Source: Chryseosolibacter sp964532595 | GTDB lineage: Bacteria > Bacteroidota > Bacteroidia > Cytophagales > Cyclobacteriaceae | Length of the DNA: 42,134 nucleotides | Assembly: GCA_964532595.1 (NCBI GenBank) | Contig: CAZHIQ010000026.1 | Span: forward strand, 1-42,134 | Reading direction: 5' to 3' | Shown here: one piece after another, positions 34,487 through 42,134 of the stretch | Layout of the letters: every line of letters begins with the position of its first letter | Position numbering within the stretch: the first letter of the stretch is position 1 | Translations under genes and position numbers: made by a program | Notes under the pieces: model-generated | The model's database searches: none | Seen by the model: only the letters and a program-made list of their open reading frames with translations | Told to the model about the DNA's origin: nothing

Positions 34487-35533
34487 ATGAGTAAAAAGAT
34501 CTCCATAAGTGATATAGCCAGTGAGTTAGGAATTTCCATTGCCGCAGTTTCCTTCATTCTTAATGGAAAAAGCAAGGAAAAGCGAATCAGCGAGAAACTC
34601 ACCAAGCGCGTTCTGGACTATGTCAATGAAGTTGGGTACAAGCCCAATCACCTTGCGCAGAGTTTGCGCACGGGAAAGACCAATACCATCGCCCTGATGG
34701 TGGAAGACATTGCGAACCCGTTTTTCGGAACCGTAGCGCGGATGATTGAGGAGAAGGCGCACAAGGTAGGCTATAAGATCATCTACTGCAGCACCGAAAA
34801 CAACACCCGAAAAACCCGGGAGCTCATCAATATCTTTAATGACAAACATGTTGACGGATATATCATTGCCCCGCCGGAAGGGGTAAAGGCCGATATCCAG
34901 GCACTCATCGACCGCCAGGTTCCGGTCGTCCTGTTTGACCGCTACCTGCCCGGACTCAACACCAACTTCGTGGGAGTGAACAATTATCACGGTACATTCG
35001 AGGCGATCGAACACCTGATTGACAATGGATCGCGGTGTATTGCCTTTGTGACCACAACCTCGACACAGACACAGATGCGCGAGCGGCTGGGGGGCTATAA
35101 CGCGGCCATGAAGAAGCACGGACTGAATCCAGCCGTGCTGAAGCTTTCGTACGCGAGTGACCAGCAAACGCTGACCGCCGACATTGCCGCATTCCTGAAG
35201 AAAAACAAGAAACTTGATGCCGTGTTCTTCGCTACCAACTACCTGGCGAATAGCGGGCTTCAGGCTTTTCACGATCTCGGGGTTTCCATTCCCGGCGATA
35301 TGAGAATGGTAGCGTTCGACGATCACGACTTTTATTCGTTCTACAATCCGACGATCACCGCGGTAGCCCAACCTATTGAGGAGATCTCGCGGAATGTGAT
35401 TGAAATATTGTTAAAACATCTGGAAGGACCCGGCAAACCCGTTGAATCGGTGTCGCTGTCTACGCGACTGATTCCGAGGGTATCGTCGTGCCCTGTTAAG
35501 GTACGTGCCCGTCAGGCGGTCAGGGTAATTTAG
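34487..35533 (+). CDS. LacI-family transcriptional regulator of the mannoside locus
   Basis: This encodes 348 residues. The N-terminal helix-turn-helix reads ISDIASELGISIAAVSFILN (7-26), and a hinge with KPNHLAQSLRTGKT (about 53-66) follows. The periplasmic-binding-protein-like sensor domain covers about 65-335 (IALMVEDIANPFF, VPVVLFDRYLPG, MVAFDDHDFYSFYNPTITAVAQP). It would bind a sugar or sugar phosphate and release or bind operators. A perfect 16-base palindrome of LacI type lies 59 bases after its stop codon, directly before GH125, and a second copy lies about 470 bases upstream. It therefore probably controls the GH125-GH92-kinase-transporter operon. The leader (34314-34486) holds no other gene. 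Confidence 0.93.
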   Translation: MSKKISISDIASELGISIAAVSFILNGKSKEKRISEKLTKRVLDYVNEVGYKPNHLAQSLRTGKTNTIALMVEDIANPFFGTVARMIEEKAHKVGYKIIYCSTENNTRKTRELINIFNDKHVDGYIIAPPEGVKADIQALIDRQVPVVLFDRYLPGLNTNFVGVNNYHGTFEAIEHLIDNGSRCIAFVTTTSTQTQMRERLGGYNAAMKKHGLNPAVLKLSYASDQQTLTADIAAFLKKNKKLDAVFFATNYLANSGLQAFHDLGVSIPGDMRMVAFDDHDFYSFYNPTITAVAQPIEEISRNVIEILLKHLEGPGKPVESVSLSTRLIPRVSSCPVKVRARQAVRVI

Positions 35534-35592
35534 TGACAATTTGTTCCGACGGTTTTGTTTCCCGGATGTTTTGCCTTTTATTTAAAGCGCGA

Positions 35593-35608
35593 ACTAAAAC
35601 GTTTTAGT
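35593..35608. promoter_or_regulatory. Perfect LacI-type operator before GH125
   Basis: ACTAAAACGTTTTAGT is a 16-base perfect palindrome with the central CG typical of LacI-family operators. It ends three bases before the GH125 ATG at 35612, so a bound repressor would cover the transcription or translation start region. Confidence 0.8.
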
Positions 35609-35611
35609 AAA

Positions 35612-37036
35612 ATGAACAGAAGACTATTCATTCGTCATACCACAGCAGCCGCTGCTGCCTTTTCGGTGATGAGTCCCTTCGCAGCTACTGCGGGAGGAGC
35701 TTCCGATTTTCCGGTAGTCAGAACGCCGGAGAATCAGCGCAGATTCAAAAGCAAAGCCATCGAGAAAGCCATTAAGGAGTTTGGCAAGAAGGTGAAAGAT
35801 CCTGAACTCGCCTGGCTGTTCAACAACTGTTTCCCAAACACGCTCGATACAACCGTAACCTTTGAAAAGAAAGGAGGCCGCCCGGATACCTATGTGATCA
35901 CCGGTGATATCGATGCCATGTGGTTACGCGACAGCTCCGCGCAGGTGTGGCCTTACATGGCGTTTGTGCGTGAAGACAACAGTCTGAAAGATCTTATTGC
36001 CGGGGTGATAAACAGACAGACCCAATATATTCTGAAGGATCCTTATGCCAACGCTTTCTACGACGATCCGAATCGGCGCGGTGAGTGGGCGACCGATCTG
36101 ACGGATATGCAGCCGGGTGTGCATGAGCGCAAGTGGGAGATAGATTCGCTTTGCTACCCGATCCGTCTGGCGTATCACTACTGGAAAAGTACAGGCGATA
36201 CAAGTCCTTTCGACGCCAATTGGCAGCAGGCTATCAAGAGCGTTCTTCAGGTATTCCGCGATCAGCAGCGCAAGGACGGGCGGGGACCGTACCGTTTCGA
36301 GCGTAATACGCCCCGCGCTACGGATACTCTTCCGCTGGAGGGATATGGATATCCGGTGAAGCCCGTCGGACTGATTGCTTCGGCGTTCCGCCCCAGCGAT
36401 GACGCGACCGTCTTTTTGTTTTTGGTTCCTTCCAACTTCTTTGCGGTTGTCAGCATGAAGCAGGCCGCTGAGATGATGGAAGCGATTGCCGGCGATAGTA
36501 CTACTGCCGCGGCATTGCGCTCGCTCGCCGCCGAGGTAGAGAAGGCCCTCCAGGAATACGCGGTGGTTGACCATCCACGCTATGGAAAAATATACGCCTT
36601 CGAAGTAGACGGATTCGGCAACCGACTTCTCATGGATGATGCAAACGTTCCAAGTCTGCTCGCCCTGCCTTATCTCGGTGCGGTCGATGCGGCGGACCCG
36701 ATTTATCAGAATACACGGAAGTATGTGTGGTCGCTTGATAATCCCTTCTTTTCAAAGGGAAAAGCAGCAGAAGGAATCGGCGGACCTCACATCGGCGTCG
36801 ATATGATATGGCCGATGAGTATTACAATGCGTGCCATGACGAGTTCCGATGAGTCAGAGATAAGAGAGTGCATACAGGTGCTGAAGGCCACGCACGGCGG
36901 AACAGGATTTATGCATGAATCTTTCCATAAAGACGATCCGAAGAACTTTACTCGTTCGTGGTTTGCCTGGGCGAATACCCTGTTTGGTGAACTGCTGTGG
37001 AAAACTTACCAGGAGAAACCCCATCTGCTGCGTTGA
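35612..37036 (+). CDS. GH125 exo-alpha-1,6-mannosidase, Tat-type signal
   Basis: This encodes 474 residues from the ATG at 35612. A frame open to 35555 would run through the operator and is rejected. The N-terminus MNRRLFIRH plus an alanine-rich stretch is a Tat-like signal, suggesting folded export to the periplasm. GH125 landmarks are TGDIDAMWLRDSSAQVWPYM, the GGPHIGVDMIWPMS block, and GTGFMHESFHKDDP followed by FTRSWFAWANTLFGELL. The fold is an (alpha/alpha)6 barrel acting on non-reducing alpha-1,6-mannose without metal. It is the first gene of the operator-controlled unit and precedes GH92 by 34 bases. Length is normal for the family. Confidence 0.93.
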   Translation: MNRRLFIRHTTAAAAAFSVMSPFAATAGGASDFPVVRTPENQRRFKSKAIEKAIKEFGKKVKDPELAWLFNNCFPNTLDTTVTFEKKGGRPDTYVITGDIDAMWLRDSSAQVWPYMAFVREDNSLKDLIAGVINRQTQYILKDPYANAFYDDPNRRGEWATDLTDMQPGVHERKWEIDSLCYPIRLAYHYWKSTGDTSPFDANWQQAIKSVLQVFRDQQRKDGRGPYRFERNTPRATDTLPLEGYGYPVKPVGLIASAFRPSDDATVFLFLVPSNFFAVVSMKQAAEMMEAIAGDSTTAAALRSLAAEVEKALQEYAVVDHPRYGKIYAFEVDGFGNRLLMDDANVPSLLALPYLGAVDAADPIYQNTRKYVWSLDNPFFSKGKAAEGIGGPHIGVDMIWPMSITMRAMTSSDESEIRECIQVLKATHGGTGFMHESFHKDDPKNFTRSWFAWANTLFGELLWKTYQEKPHLLR

Positions 37037-37070
37037 TCAGCGGTGGTCATGAATTATGAGATAGGATTTG

Positions 37071-39383
37071 ATGATGATTAACAAGACTAGAATTCTCTTA
37101 AGCATACTCTCCCTTTGCCTTTCGTTGAAGACCGCCGTTGCGCAGCGCGTGATGGTGGATAAGGTTGAAGAGCCGGTTGAGTGGGTGAATATATTGATGG
37201 GTACCGACTCGAAACACAGTATGTCGAACGGGAATACTTATCCCGCTATTGCTGTGCCCTGGGGGATGAACTTCTGGACGCCCCAGACAGGGGAGATGGG
37301 GAATGGTTGGATATACGAGTACGATGCCGATAAACTGGTAGGCTTTAAACAAACGCATCAGCCGTCACCGTGGATGAACGATTACGGTCAGTTCTCGTTG
37401 ATGCCAGTTACCGGCCATGCACGCTTTCCTCAGCACGAAAGGGCAAGCTGGTTCTCCCACAAGGCCGAGATAGCAAAGCCTTATTACTACAGCGTTTATC
37501 TCGCTGACCACGATGTGACAACGGAGATAACCCCGACAGAAAGAGCGGCCCAGTTCCGCTTTACCTTCCCTGAAACGGATAGCGCCTTCGTTGTTGTTGA
37601 TGCTTTTGACGCAGGGTCGTATGTAAAGGTCATTCCCGAGGAGAACAAGATCATTGGGTACAGCACGAAATACTCGCGCGGAAAGCTGACGAATTTCAAA
37701 AATTACTTCGTTATTGTTTTCGACAAGCCTTTCGCCGACATACGCGCGTGGGACGGACAGAAGCTGCTCAAAGGTAAGGAGGAGATGGAAGCTGACCACG
37801 CGGGGGCTGTGGTGCGGTTCGCAACGAAACGCCACGAAGTAGTTCATGCCCGGGTGGCCTCGTCGTTTATCAGTTTCGAGCAGGCGGAGTTGAATTTGCA
37901 GCGCGAGGTTGGAAACGATGCCTTTGATCAAACCAAAGAAAAGGCGCGCAGTATCTGGAACGAAACGCTGAGCCGGGTGAAAGTGGAGGGAGGCGAGGTC
38001 GATCAGGTACGCACCTTCTATTCCTGTCTCTACCGAACAGTATTGTTCCCTAATCGTTTGTACGAAGTCAACAAAGACAATGAAATTGTACACTGGAGTC
38101 CGTACAATGGCGAGGTACTTCCCGGCTATATGTTTGCCGGTACAGGCTTCTGGGATACGTTCAGGGCATTGTATCCTTTCCTGAACCTGGTATACCCCTC
38201 GATCAACAAGGAGATGCAGGAAGGTCTTGTAAATGCATATCTCGAGGGAGGGTGGCTGCCGGAGTGGTCGAGCCCGGGGTACGCAAACATTATGATCGGA
38301 AATAATTCAGCTTCCGTCGTTGCCGATGCGTATATCAAGGGACTTCGCGGTTATGACATCGAAACCCTTTACGAAGCATTACTGAAGGGGGCTAACAATC
38401 CGGGGCCTATGACAGCGGTGGGACGTGCCGGTGCCGAATACTACACCAAGCTCGGCTATGTTCCCTATGACGTTGGGATCAACGAGAATGCGGCGCGGAC
38501 ACTGGAATATGCGTACGACGACTTCGCGATTTACCAACTTGCCAAGGCTCTGAAACGCCCCAAGAAGGAGATAAAGCTTTATGGGCAGAGAAGTCAGAAT
38601 TACAGGAAGCTGTTTGATCCTTCTACTGGCCTGATGCGGGGTAAGAATAAGGATGGCAGTTTTCAGGCTCCGTTCAATCCGTTTAAATGGGGAGATGCCT
38701 TTACAGAAGGAAACTCGTGGCATTATAGCTGGTCGGTATTTCACGACGTTCAGGGCTTGATCGATCTGATGGGTGGAAACGAGAACTTCGTGGCCAAGCT
38801 TGATTCGGTGTTTATGTTACCGCCAATTTTTGATGAGAGCTATTACGGTTCGGTGATTCACGAGATCAGGGAAATGCAGGTGGCTAATATGGGACAGTAT
38901 GCCCACGGCAATCAGCCCATTCAGCACATGATTTATCTCTACAACTACGCGGGAGCTCCGTGGAAAGCGCAGTACTGGGTAAGGGAGACCATGAACAGGA
39001 TGTATCTCCCCACACCCGATGGCTATTGCGGGGACGAAGACAACGGGCAGACATCGGCGTGGTATGTATTTTCGGCGCTCGGATTTTATCCGGTTTGCCC
39101 GGCAACGGATCAGTACGTGGTAGGGGCTCCGTTGTTCAAGAAGGTGACCGTCACGCTGGAGAACGGCAATGAGTTTGTAGTTAACGGTATTAACAACAGC
39201 TATGAGAACCGTTACGTAGAGAGCGCCACTATCGACGGCAAGCCGCTCGAGAGAAACTGGGTGAGTCATGAGGAGTTGATGAAAGGCGCTACCCTGGATT
39301 TCCGCATGTCGGATAAGCCCAACAAACAACGCGGTACTACACGGGAGGCCTATCCGTATTCCTATTCGACTGAAGGGAAGTGA
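37071..39383 (+). CDS. GH92 exo-alpha-mannosidase
   Basis: This encodes 770 residues from the ATG at 37071; another ATG follows at 37074. A signal peptide (about 1-25, ending AVAQ) indicates periplasmic location. The N-terminal beta-sandwich begins with VEWVNILMGTDS. The catalytic (alpha/alpha)6 domain has FWDTFRALYPF, the general acid glutamate in FTEGNSWHYSW (about 546) and the base aspartates in GDEDNGQTSAWY (about 655 and 657). GH92 enzymes are calcium-dependent inverting exo-mannosidases, mostly on alpha-1,2 or alpha-1,3 links. This copy belongs to a different subgroup from the decayed fragment upstream, whose N-terminal signature differs (PVDLVNPYM versus EPVEWVNILMG). With GH125 it could trim high-mannose N-glycans or mannan branches. 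Confidence 0.95.
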   Translation: MMINKTRILLSILSLCLSLKTAVAQRVMVDKVEEPVEWVNILMGTDSKHSMSNGNTYPAIAVPWGMNFWTPQTGEMGNGWIYEYDADKLVGFKQTHQPSPWMNDYGQFSLMPVTGHARFPQHERASWFSHKAEIAKPYYYSVYLADHDVTTEITPTERAAQFRFTFPETDSAFVVVDAFDAGSYVKVIPEENKIIGYSTKYSRGKLTNFKNYFVIVFDKPFADIRAWDGQKLLKGKEEMEADHAGAVVRFATKRHEVVHARVASSFISFEQAELNLQREVGNDAFDQTKEKARSIWNETLSRVKVEGGEVDQVRTFYSCLYRTVLFPNRLYEVNKDNEIVHWSPYNGEVLPGYMFAGTGFWDTFRALYPFLNLVYPSINKEMQEGLVNAYLEGGWLPEWSSPGYANIMIGNNSASVVADAYIKGLRGYDIETLYEALLKGANNPGPMTAVGRAGAEYYTKLGYVPYDVGINENAARTLEYAYDDFAIYQLAKALKRPKKEIKLYGQRSQNYRKLFDPSTGLMRGKNKDGSFQAPFNPFKWGDAFTEGNSWHYSWSVFHDVQGLIDLMGGNENFVAKLDSVFMLPPIFDESYYGSVIHEIREMQVANMGQYAHGNQPIQHMIYLYNYAGAPWKAQYWVRETMNRMYLPTPDGYCGDEDNGQTSAWYVFSALGFYPVCPATDQYVVGAPLFKKVTVTLENGNEFVVNGINNSYENRYVESATIDGKPLERNWVSHEELMKGATLDFRMSDKPNKQRGTTREAYPYSYSTEGK

Positions 39384-39414
39384 CGTGAACATTATGAAGT
39401 TAGTGCTCAGGTAA

Positions 39415-40299
39415 ATGAATGACATTATCGTAGGTATCGACATTGGTGGATCCCATTTGACAGCAGCGATCACTGACCTGAAAGCAGGACGGGTTGTCGT
39501 CGAGTCCCGAAACAGGGGCGCAGTCAATTCGCTGGGGTCTTCGGAGGATATTATCAGACAGTGGTCGGATACCATCAGGAAGACATTAAATGATCATAAG
39601 GGTGAATCGGTAAAGATCGGCGTAGCCATGCCGGGGCCGTTTCAGTACGAGGCTGGGATATCGCAAATTCGTAACCAGAACAAGTATGACGCGTTGTACG
39701 GGATGAACGTAAAGGATTTGTTGGCGCAGGCAGTTGACGTTCCGGCGGCGAATATCCGCTTTGTTAACGATGCCGAGTGCTTTTTGCGCGGGGAGGCCTA
39801 TTACGGAGCTGTCCGTCGATTCCGCTTCGTGCTGGGTTTGACGTTGGGGACGGGTCTGGGAACAGCCTGGCATCGTGATGGCCGGACCACCGATGGTGAC
39901 CTGTGGCGTTTTCCTTTCCGGGAGGGCATAGCCGAAGACTACTGTTCGACGCGATGGTTTATCGCGCGATACAAAGAACTGACAGGAAGGGATGCGCGTG
40001 ATGTCCGCGAGCTATCGGAGCTATCGGTCAACGATGCCGCTGCCCGTCAGACGTTCGTGGAATTCGGAGAAAACCTCGGCGCGTTTCTCGAAGCCGTAAC
40101 TCAGGGGAATGTCCCTGAGGCGGTGGTTGTTGGTGGCAACATTGCCCGCGCGTTTGATCTCTTTTATCCGTCCCTTCGGGCTGCGCTGGCTAAACGCGGG
40201 CTCAGCATAGAAATTTTTCGCACCGAACTCGGTGAAGAAGCGGCTCTGATGGGGGCAGCTTCCGTTTGGAATATGGGCGTGTACGAAAACGTCCTGTAA
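39415..40299 (+). CDS. ROK-family sugar kinase, probable mannose/glucose kinase
   Basis: This encodes 294 residues. The phosphate-binding DIGGSHLTAAI (9-19) is at the N-terminus. GVAMPGPF, FVNDAECFLRGEA with the catalytic aspartate, and LGLTLGTGLGTA follow. The usual ROK zinc motif CxCGxxGC is absent; that region reads DLWRFPFREGIAEDYCSTRWF. A subgroup of ROK kinases lacks zinc, so this need not mean loss of function. It would phosphorylate mannose released by the mannosidases after import. It lies 31 bases after GH92 and 26 bases before the transporter, so it is in the same operon. Confidence 0.88.
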   Translation: MNDIIVGIDIGGSHLTAAITDLKAGRVVVESRNRGAVNSLGSSEDIIRQWSDTIRKTLNDHKGESVKIGVAMPGPFQYEAGISQIRNQNKYDALYGMNVKDLLAQAVDVPAANIRFVNDAECFLRGEAYYGAVRRFRFVLGLTLGTGLGTAWHRDGRTTDGDLWRFPFREGIAEDYCSTRWFIARYKELTGRDARDVRELSELSVNDAAARQTFVEFGENLGAFLEAVTQGNVPEAVVVGGNIARAFDLFYPSLRAALAKRGLSIEIFRTELGEEAALMGAASVWNMGVYENVL

Positions 40300-40325
40300 G
40301 CTTCAGAACAATTAATTAATCAACC

Positions 40326-41741
40326 ATGGTCACAGGAACCAGTAACAGCGTAAACGAGTCGCAGGCCCTGGCCGGCGCCAGCAAGAACCATAACGGCCCG
40401 CTCGTGGTTGTTACCCTTCTTTTTTTCATGTGGGGATTCATTACCTGCATGAATGATATTCTTATTCCAAAACTGCAGGAAGTTTTCACCCTGTTGAACT
40501 GGCAGGCGATGCTCATTCAGACGGCGTTTTTCGGCGCTTACTTTATCGTATCACTGCTGTATTACCTGATTTCGATTTCCAAGGGTGATCCGATTCAACG
40601 GATAGGCTATAAGAACGGAATCATTGTCGGACTGGTAGTGGCTGCAGTAGGCTGCGCGTTGTTCTATCCCGCTGCGAGCCTGACGAGTTATGGATTCTTC
40701 CTGATGGCGCTGTTCATCCTCGCATCGGGAATTACAGTGTTGCAGATTGCCGCCAATCCGTATGTCGCCATCCTCGGACCGCCGGAAACAGCGTCGAGCC
40801 GATTGAACCTGACTCAGGCGCTTAACTCGTTAGGAACAACCATCGCCCCGATAATCGGGGGCTATCTCATTTTCGAACAGGTGTTGCACGCGGAGGCCGC
40901 CGGGGCCGACGCTGTGAAGATTCCTTATCTCGGCCTGGCAGTGCTGTTGTTGTTGATTGGCGTTCTTATTAAGGCTGCGCATTTACCTCACATCGCTGGA
41001 GAAGGAAAGATTGTGGCCGACGCCGGAGCGATCAAACACCGTCACCTCGCGCTGGGGATTGTATGCATATTCATGTACGTTGGTGGCGAAGTTGCCATCG
41101 GAAGTGCGTTGATCAATTTCTTCAAACTCCCCGAGATTGCCGGTCTAAGCGAAGCGGAAGGGAAACATTATCTCGCTTTCTACTGGGGCGGCGCCATGGT
41201 AGGACGCTTTTTCGGTGCGGTGGCCCTTGGGCGATTCAAACGCGATGTGTACAAGTACCTGATAATAGGACTCATTTCGTTGCTGGCCTTCGTCGTGGTC
41301 CTGGGTGTTTATGGAATAGACCTGGCGTTAATTGCGCTCGGACTCGTAGTGTTCAACTTTGTCGCGTTCATACTGGGTCGCTTTGTGCCGAATCGCACGC
41401 TGGGAATTTTCGCCGCGATTGTTTTCGGCCTCTTAATGATTGTATCGTTCGGTTCCGGACCAATTGCCATGTGGAGCGTAGTAGCCATCGGATTGTTTAA
41501 CTCGATCATGTTCCCCACGATTTTTACCCTGGCAATCGATGGTTTGGGCAAACACACGAGCCAGGCATCGTCTCTGCTCGTCATGGCGATTGTGGGGGGT
41601 GCAGTTATTCCTCCGTTACAGGGGCTCTTTGCCGACCTTACGGGCAGTCTTCAGCTGTCGTTCGTGGTACCCATGCTGTGCTATGTGTACATCGTGTACT
41701 ATGGTTTCTGGGGCTACCGACGGATTCCACGGAATAGCTAG
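40326..41741 (+). CDS. GluP/FucP-type sugar MFS transporter
   Basis: This encodes 471 residues with about 12 transmembrane segments. A polar N-terminal tail of about 20 residues precedes the first helix. The FucP/GluP signature is clear: LLFFMWGFITCMNDILIPKL, then FGAYFIVSLLYYLI, and ITVLQIAANPYVAILGPPETASSRL. A loop insertion of about 20 residues (LHAEAAGADAVKIPY) is as in other Bacteroidota members. The family imports hexoses by proton symport across the inner membrane. As the last gene of the operon it should import the mannose released in the periplasm, which the ROK kinase would then trap. Confidence 0.93.
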   Translation: MVTGTSNSVNESQALAGASKNHNGPLVVVTLLFFMWGFITCMNDILIPKLQEVFTLLNWQAMLIQTAFFGAYFIVSLLYYLISISKGDPIQRIGYKNGIIVGLVVAAVGCALFYPAASLTSYGFFLMALFILASGITVLQIAANPYVAILGPPETASSRLNLTQALNSLGTTIAPIIGGYLIFEQVLHAEAAGADAVKIPYLGLAVLLLLIGVLIKAAHLPHIAGEGKIVADAGAIKHRHLALGIVCIFMYVGGEVAIGSALINFFKLPEIAGLSEAEGKHYLAFYWGGAMVGRFFGAVALGRFKRDVYKYLIIGLISLLAFVVVLGVYGIDLALIALGLVVFNFVAFILGRFVPNRTLGIFAAIVFGLLMIVSFGSGPIAMWSVVAIGLFNSIMFPTIFTLAIDGLGKHTSQASSLLVMAIVGGAVIPPLQGLFADLTGSLQLSFVVPMLCYVYIVYYGFWGYRRIPRNS

Positions 41742-42134
41742 AACGGAACAAAGTGGTTTGCGTCGAATTACGGTTTGACGTCGATCAGCTAATACCGAGC
41801 CCGGCAGCGCATCCTGAATGTCCTTCACAGTCGCTCATCTGCTTCGCGCCGCGATCGAAACCGCGGCGGGCAGAGTCGTCTTTCAGCGGAGTATTGGTGT
41901 ATCAACATGAGCAGAATATCGCTGACGTGGCTCGGTCGTGTATTCGTTAACACCCGTTCAGTCAGATCCCTTACGCGACATAAATGGGAGTGTCGTGCCT
42001 TTCATCATTTATGTCTAATCCCGTTTGCTGTTGACCGATTCGTCCCGGTATTCTCCTTATTCTCTGTTTTAGAATTTTTGCGCTGTCTTTGGCTTTGACT
42101 GCGGTAGAAAATATGGCGATTAGCGTTTTTTTCC
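41742..42134. other. 393-base tail without a gene, with two inverted repeats
   Basis: No frame reads like a protein. CGCCGCG (41847-41853) pairs with CGCGGCG (41862-41868) across eight bases. GACATAAATG (41977-41986) pairs with CATTTATGTC (42006-42015) across 19 bases. Neither has a T-tract, so they are not ordinary terminators. A promoter for a gene beyond the edge is possible. Confidence 0.4.

Noticed and set aside
34526..35371. 281-codon open frame opposite the LacI regulator
   Set aside because: It is a shadow of the regulator gene, with no recognisable domain or start context.
38817..39575. 252-codon open frame opposite GH92 and the ROK gene
   Set aside because: It is antisense to two firm genes and crosses their junction.
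41753..42098. Short open frames in the right-hand tail
   Set aside because: They are 60-70 codons with arginine/serine-rich, non-protein-like composition and no conserved motif.
1..42134. tRNA, rRNA, CRISPR arrays, insertion sequences
   Set aside because: None was seen by eye: no T-loop/acceptor pattern in gaps between genes, no regularly spaced repeats, no transposase-like protein. A covariance-model scan was not possible.

Overview
The window looks like part of a draft or metagenome-assembled genome of a Bacteroidota member, most likely Cytophagales-like. The reasons are a SusC/SusD pair, promoters of the Bacteroidetes type (TTTG, about 19 bases, TAnnTTTG), no obvious Shine-Dalgarno sequences, and a clade II (Sec-type) nitrous oxide reductase cluster. 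It holds three runs of exactly 100 N (11154-11253, 15567-15666, 19084-19183). Each interrupts a gene and is a scaffolding placeholder rather than a measured distance.

Region 1 (about 170-14320, all minus strand) is a respiration island. In transcription order it runs: ccoI (copper P-type ATPase), an acetyl-CoA hydrolase/CoA-transferase, ccoS, an NnrS-like membrane protein, a second polytopic membrane protein with conserved histidines, hemN, then a lipoprotein cytochrome c, nosZ, a nosB-like membrane gene, nosL, nosD, nosF, nosY and a small cysteine-bearing protein. Together they would supply copper, heme and electrons to N2O reduction and probably to a cbb3-type oxidase. No oxidase structural genes, nosR or regulator are present. 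A good promoter candidate lies before the cytochrome c gene.

Region 2 (14470-28054) is mixed housekeeping and accessory content: an MBL-fold RNA-nuclease-type protein followed by a flavin-binding pyridoxamine-oxidase-fold protein, a convergent P1 (DmpA-type) peptidase, a Tat-exported Gfo/Idh/MocA oxidoreductase, a large multi-PAS histidine kinase divergent from an MFS transporter, a D-lactate-dehydrogenase-type FAD/Fe-S oxidoreductase, two unknown small proteins, and a DUF5009/HGSNAT-like membrane acyltransferase.

Region 3 (28055-41741, all plus strand) is a polysaccharide utilization locus for alpha-mannose glycans: SusC, SusD, a strong terminator, a stand-alone response regulator, a decayed GH92 mannosidase fragment, a LacI regulator, GH125 and GH92 alpha-mannosidases, a ROK sugar kinase and a GluP/FucP-type sugar transporter. 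A perfect 16-base palindrome sits 3 bases before the GH125 start codon. A 14/16 copy sits just before the GH92 remnant. These are the likely LacI operators. The model is that mannosides enter through SusCD, are trimmed to mannose by GH125 and GH92 in the periplasm, and mannose is then imported and phosphorylated.

The most notable observations are the GH92 remnant that still carries its operator and is fused to an unrelated 3' end, and a near-identical motif TGAYTTTTGTCA at both ends of the respiration island.
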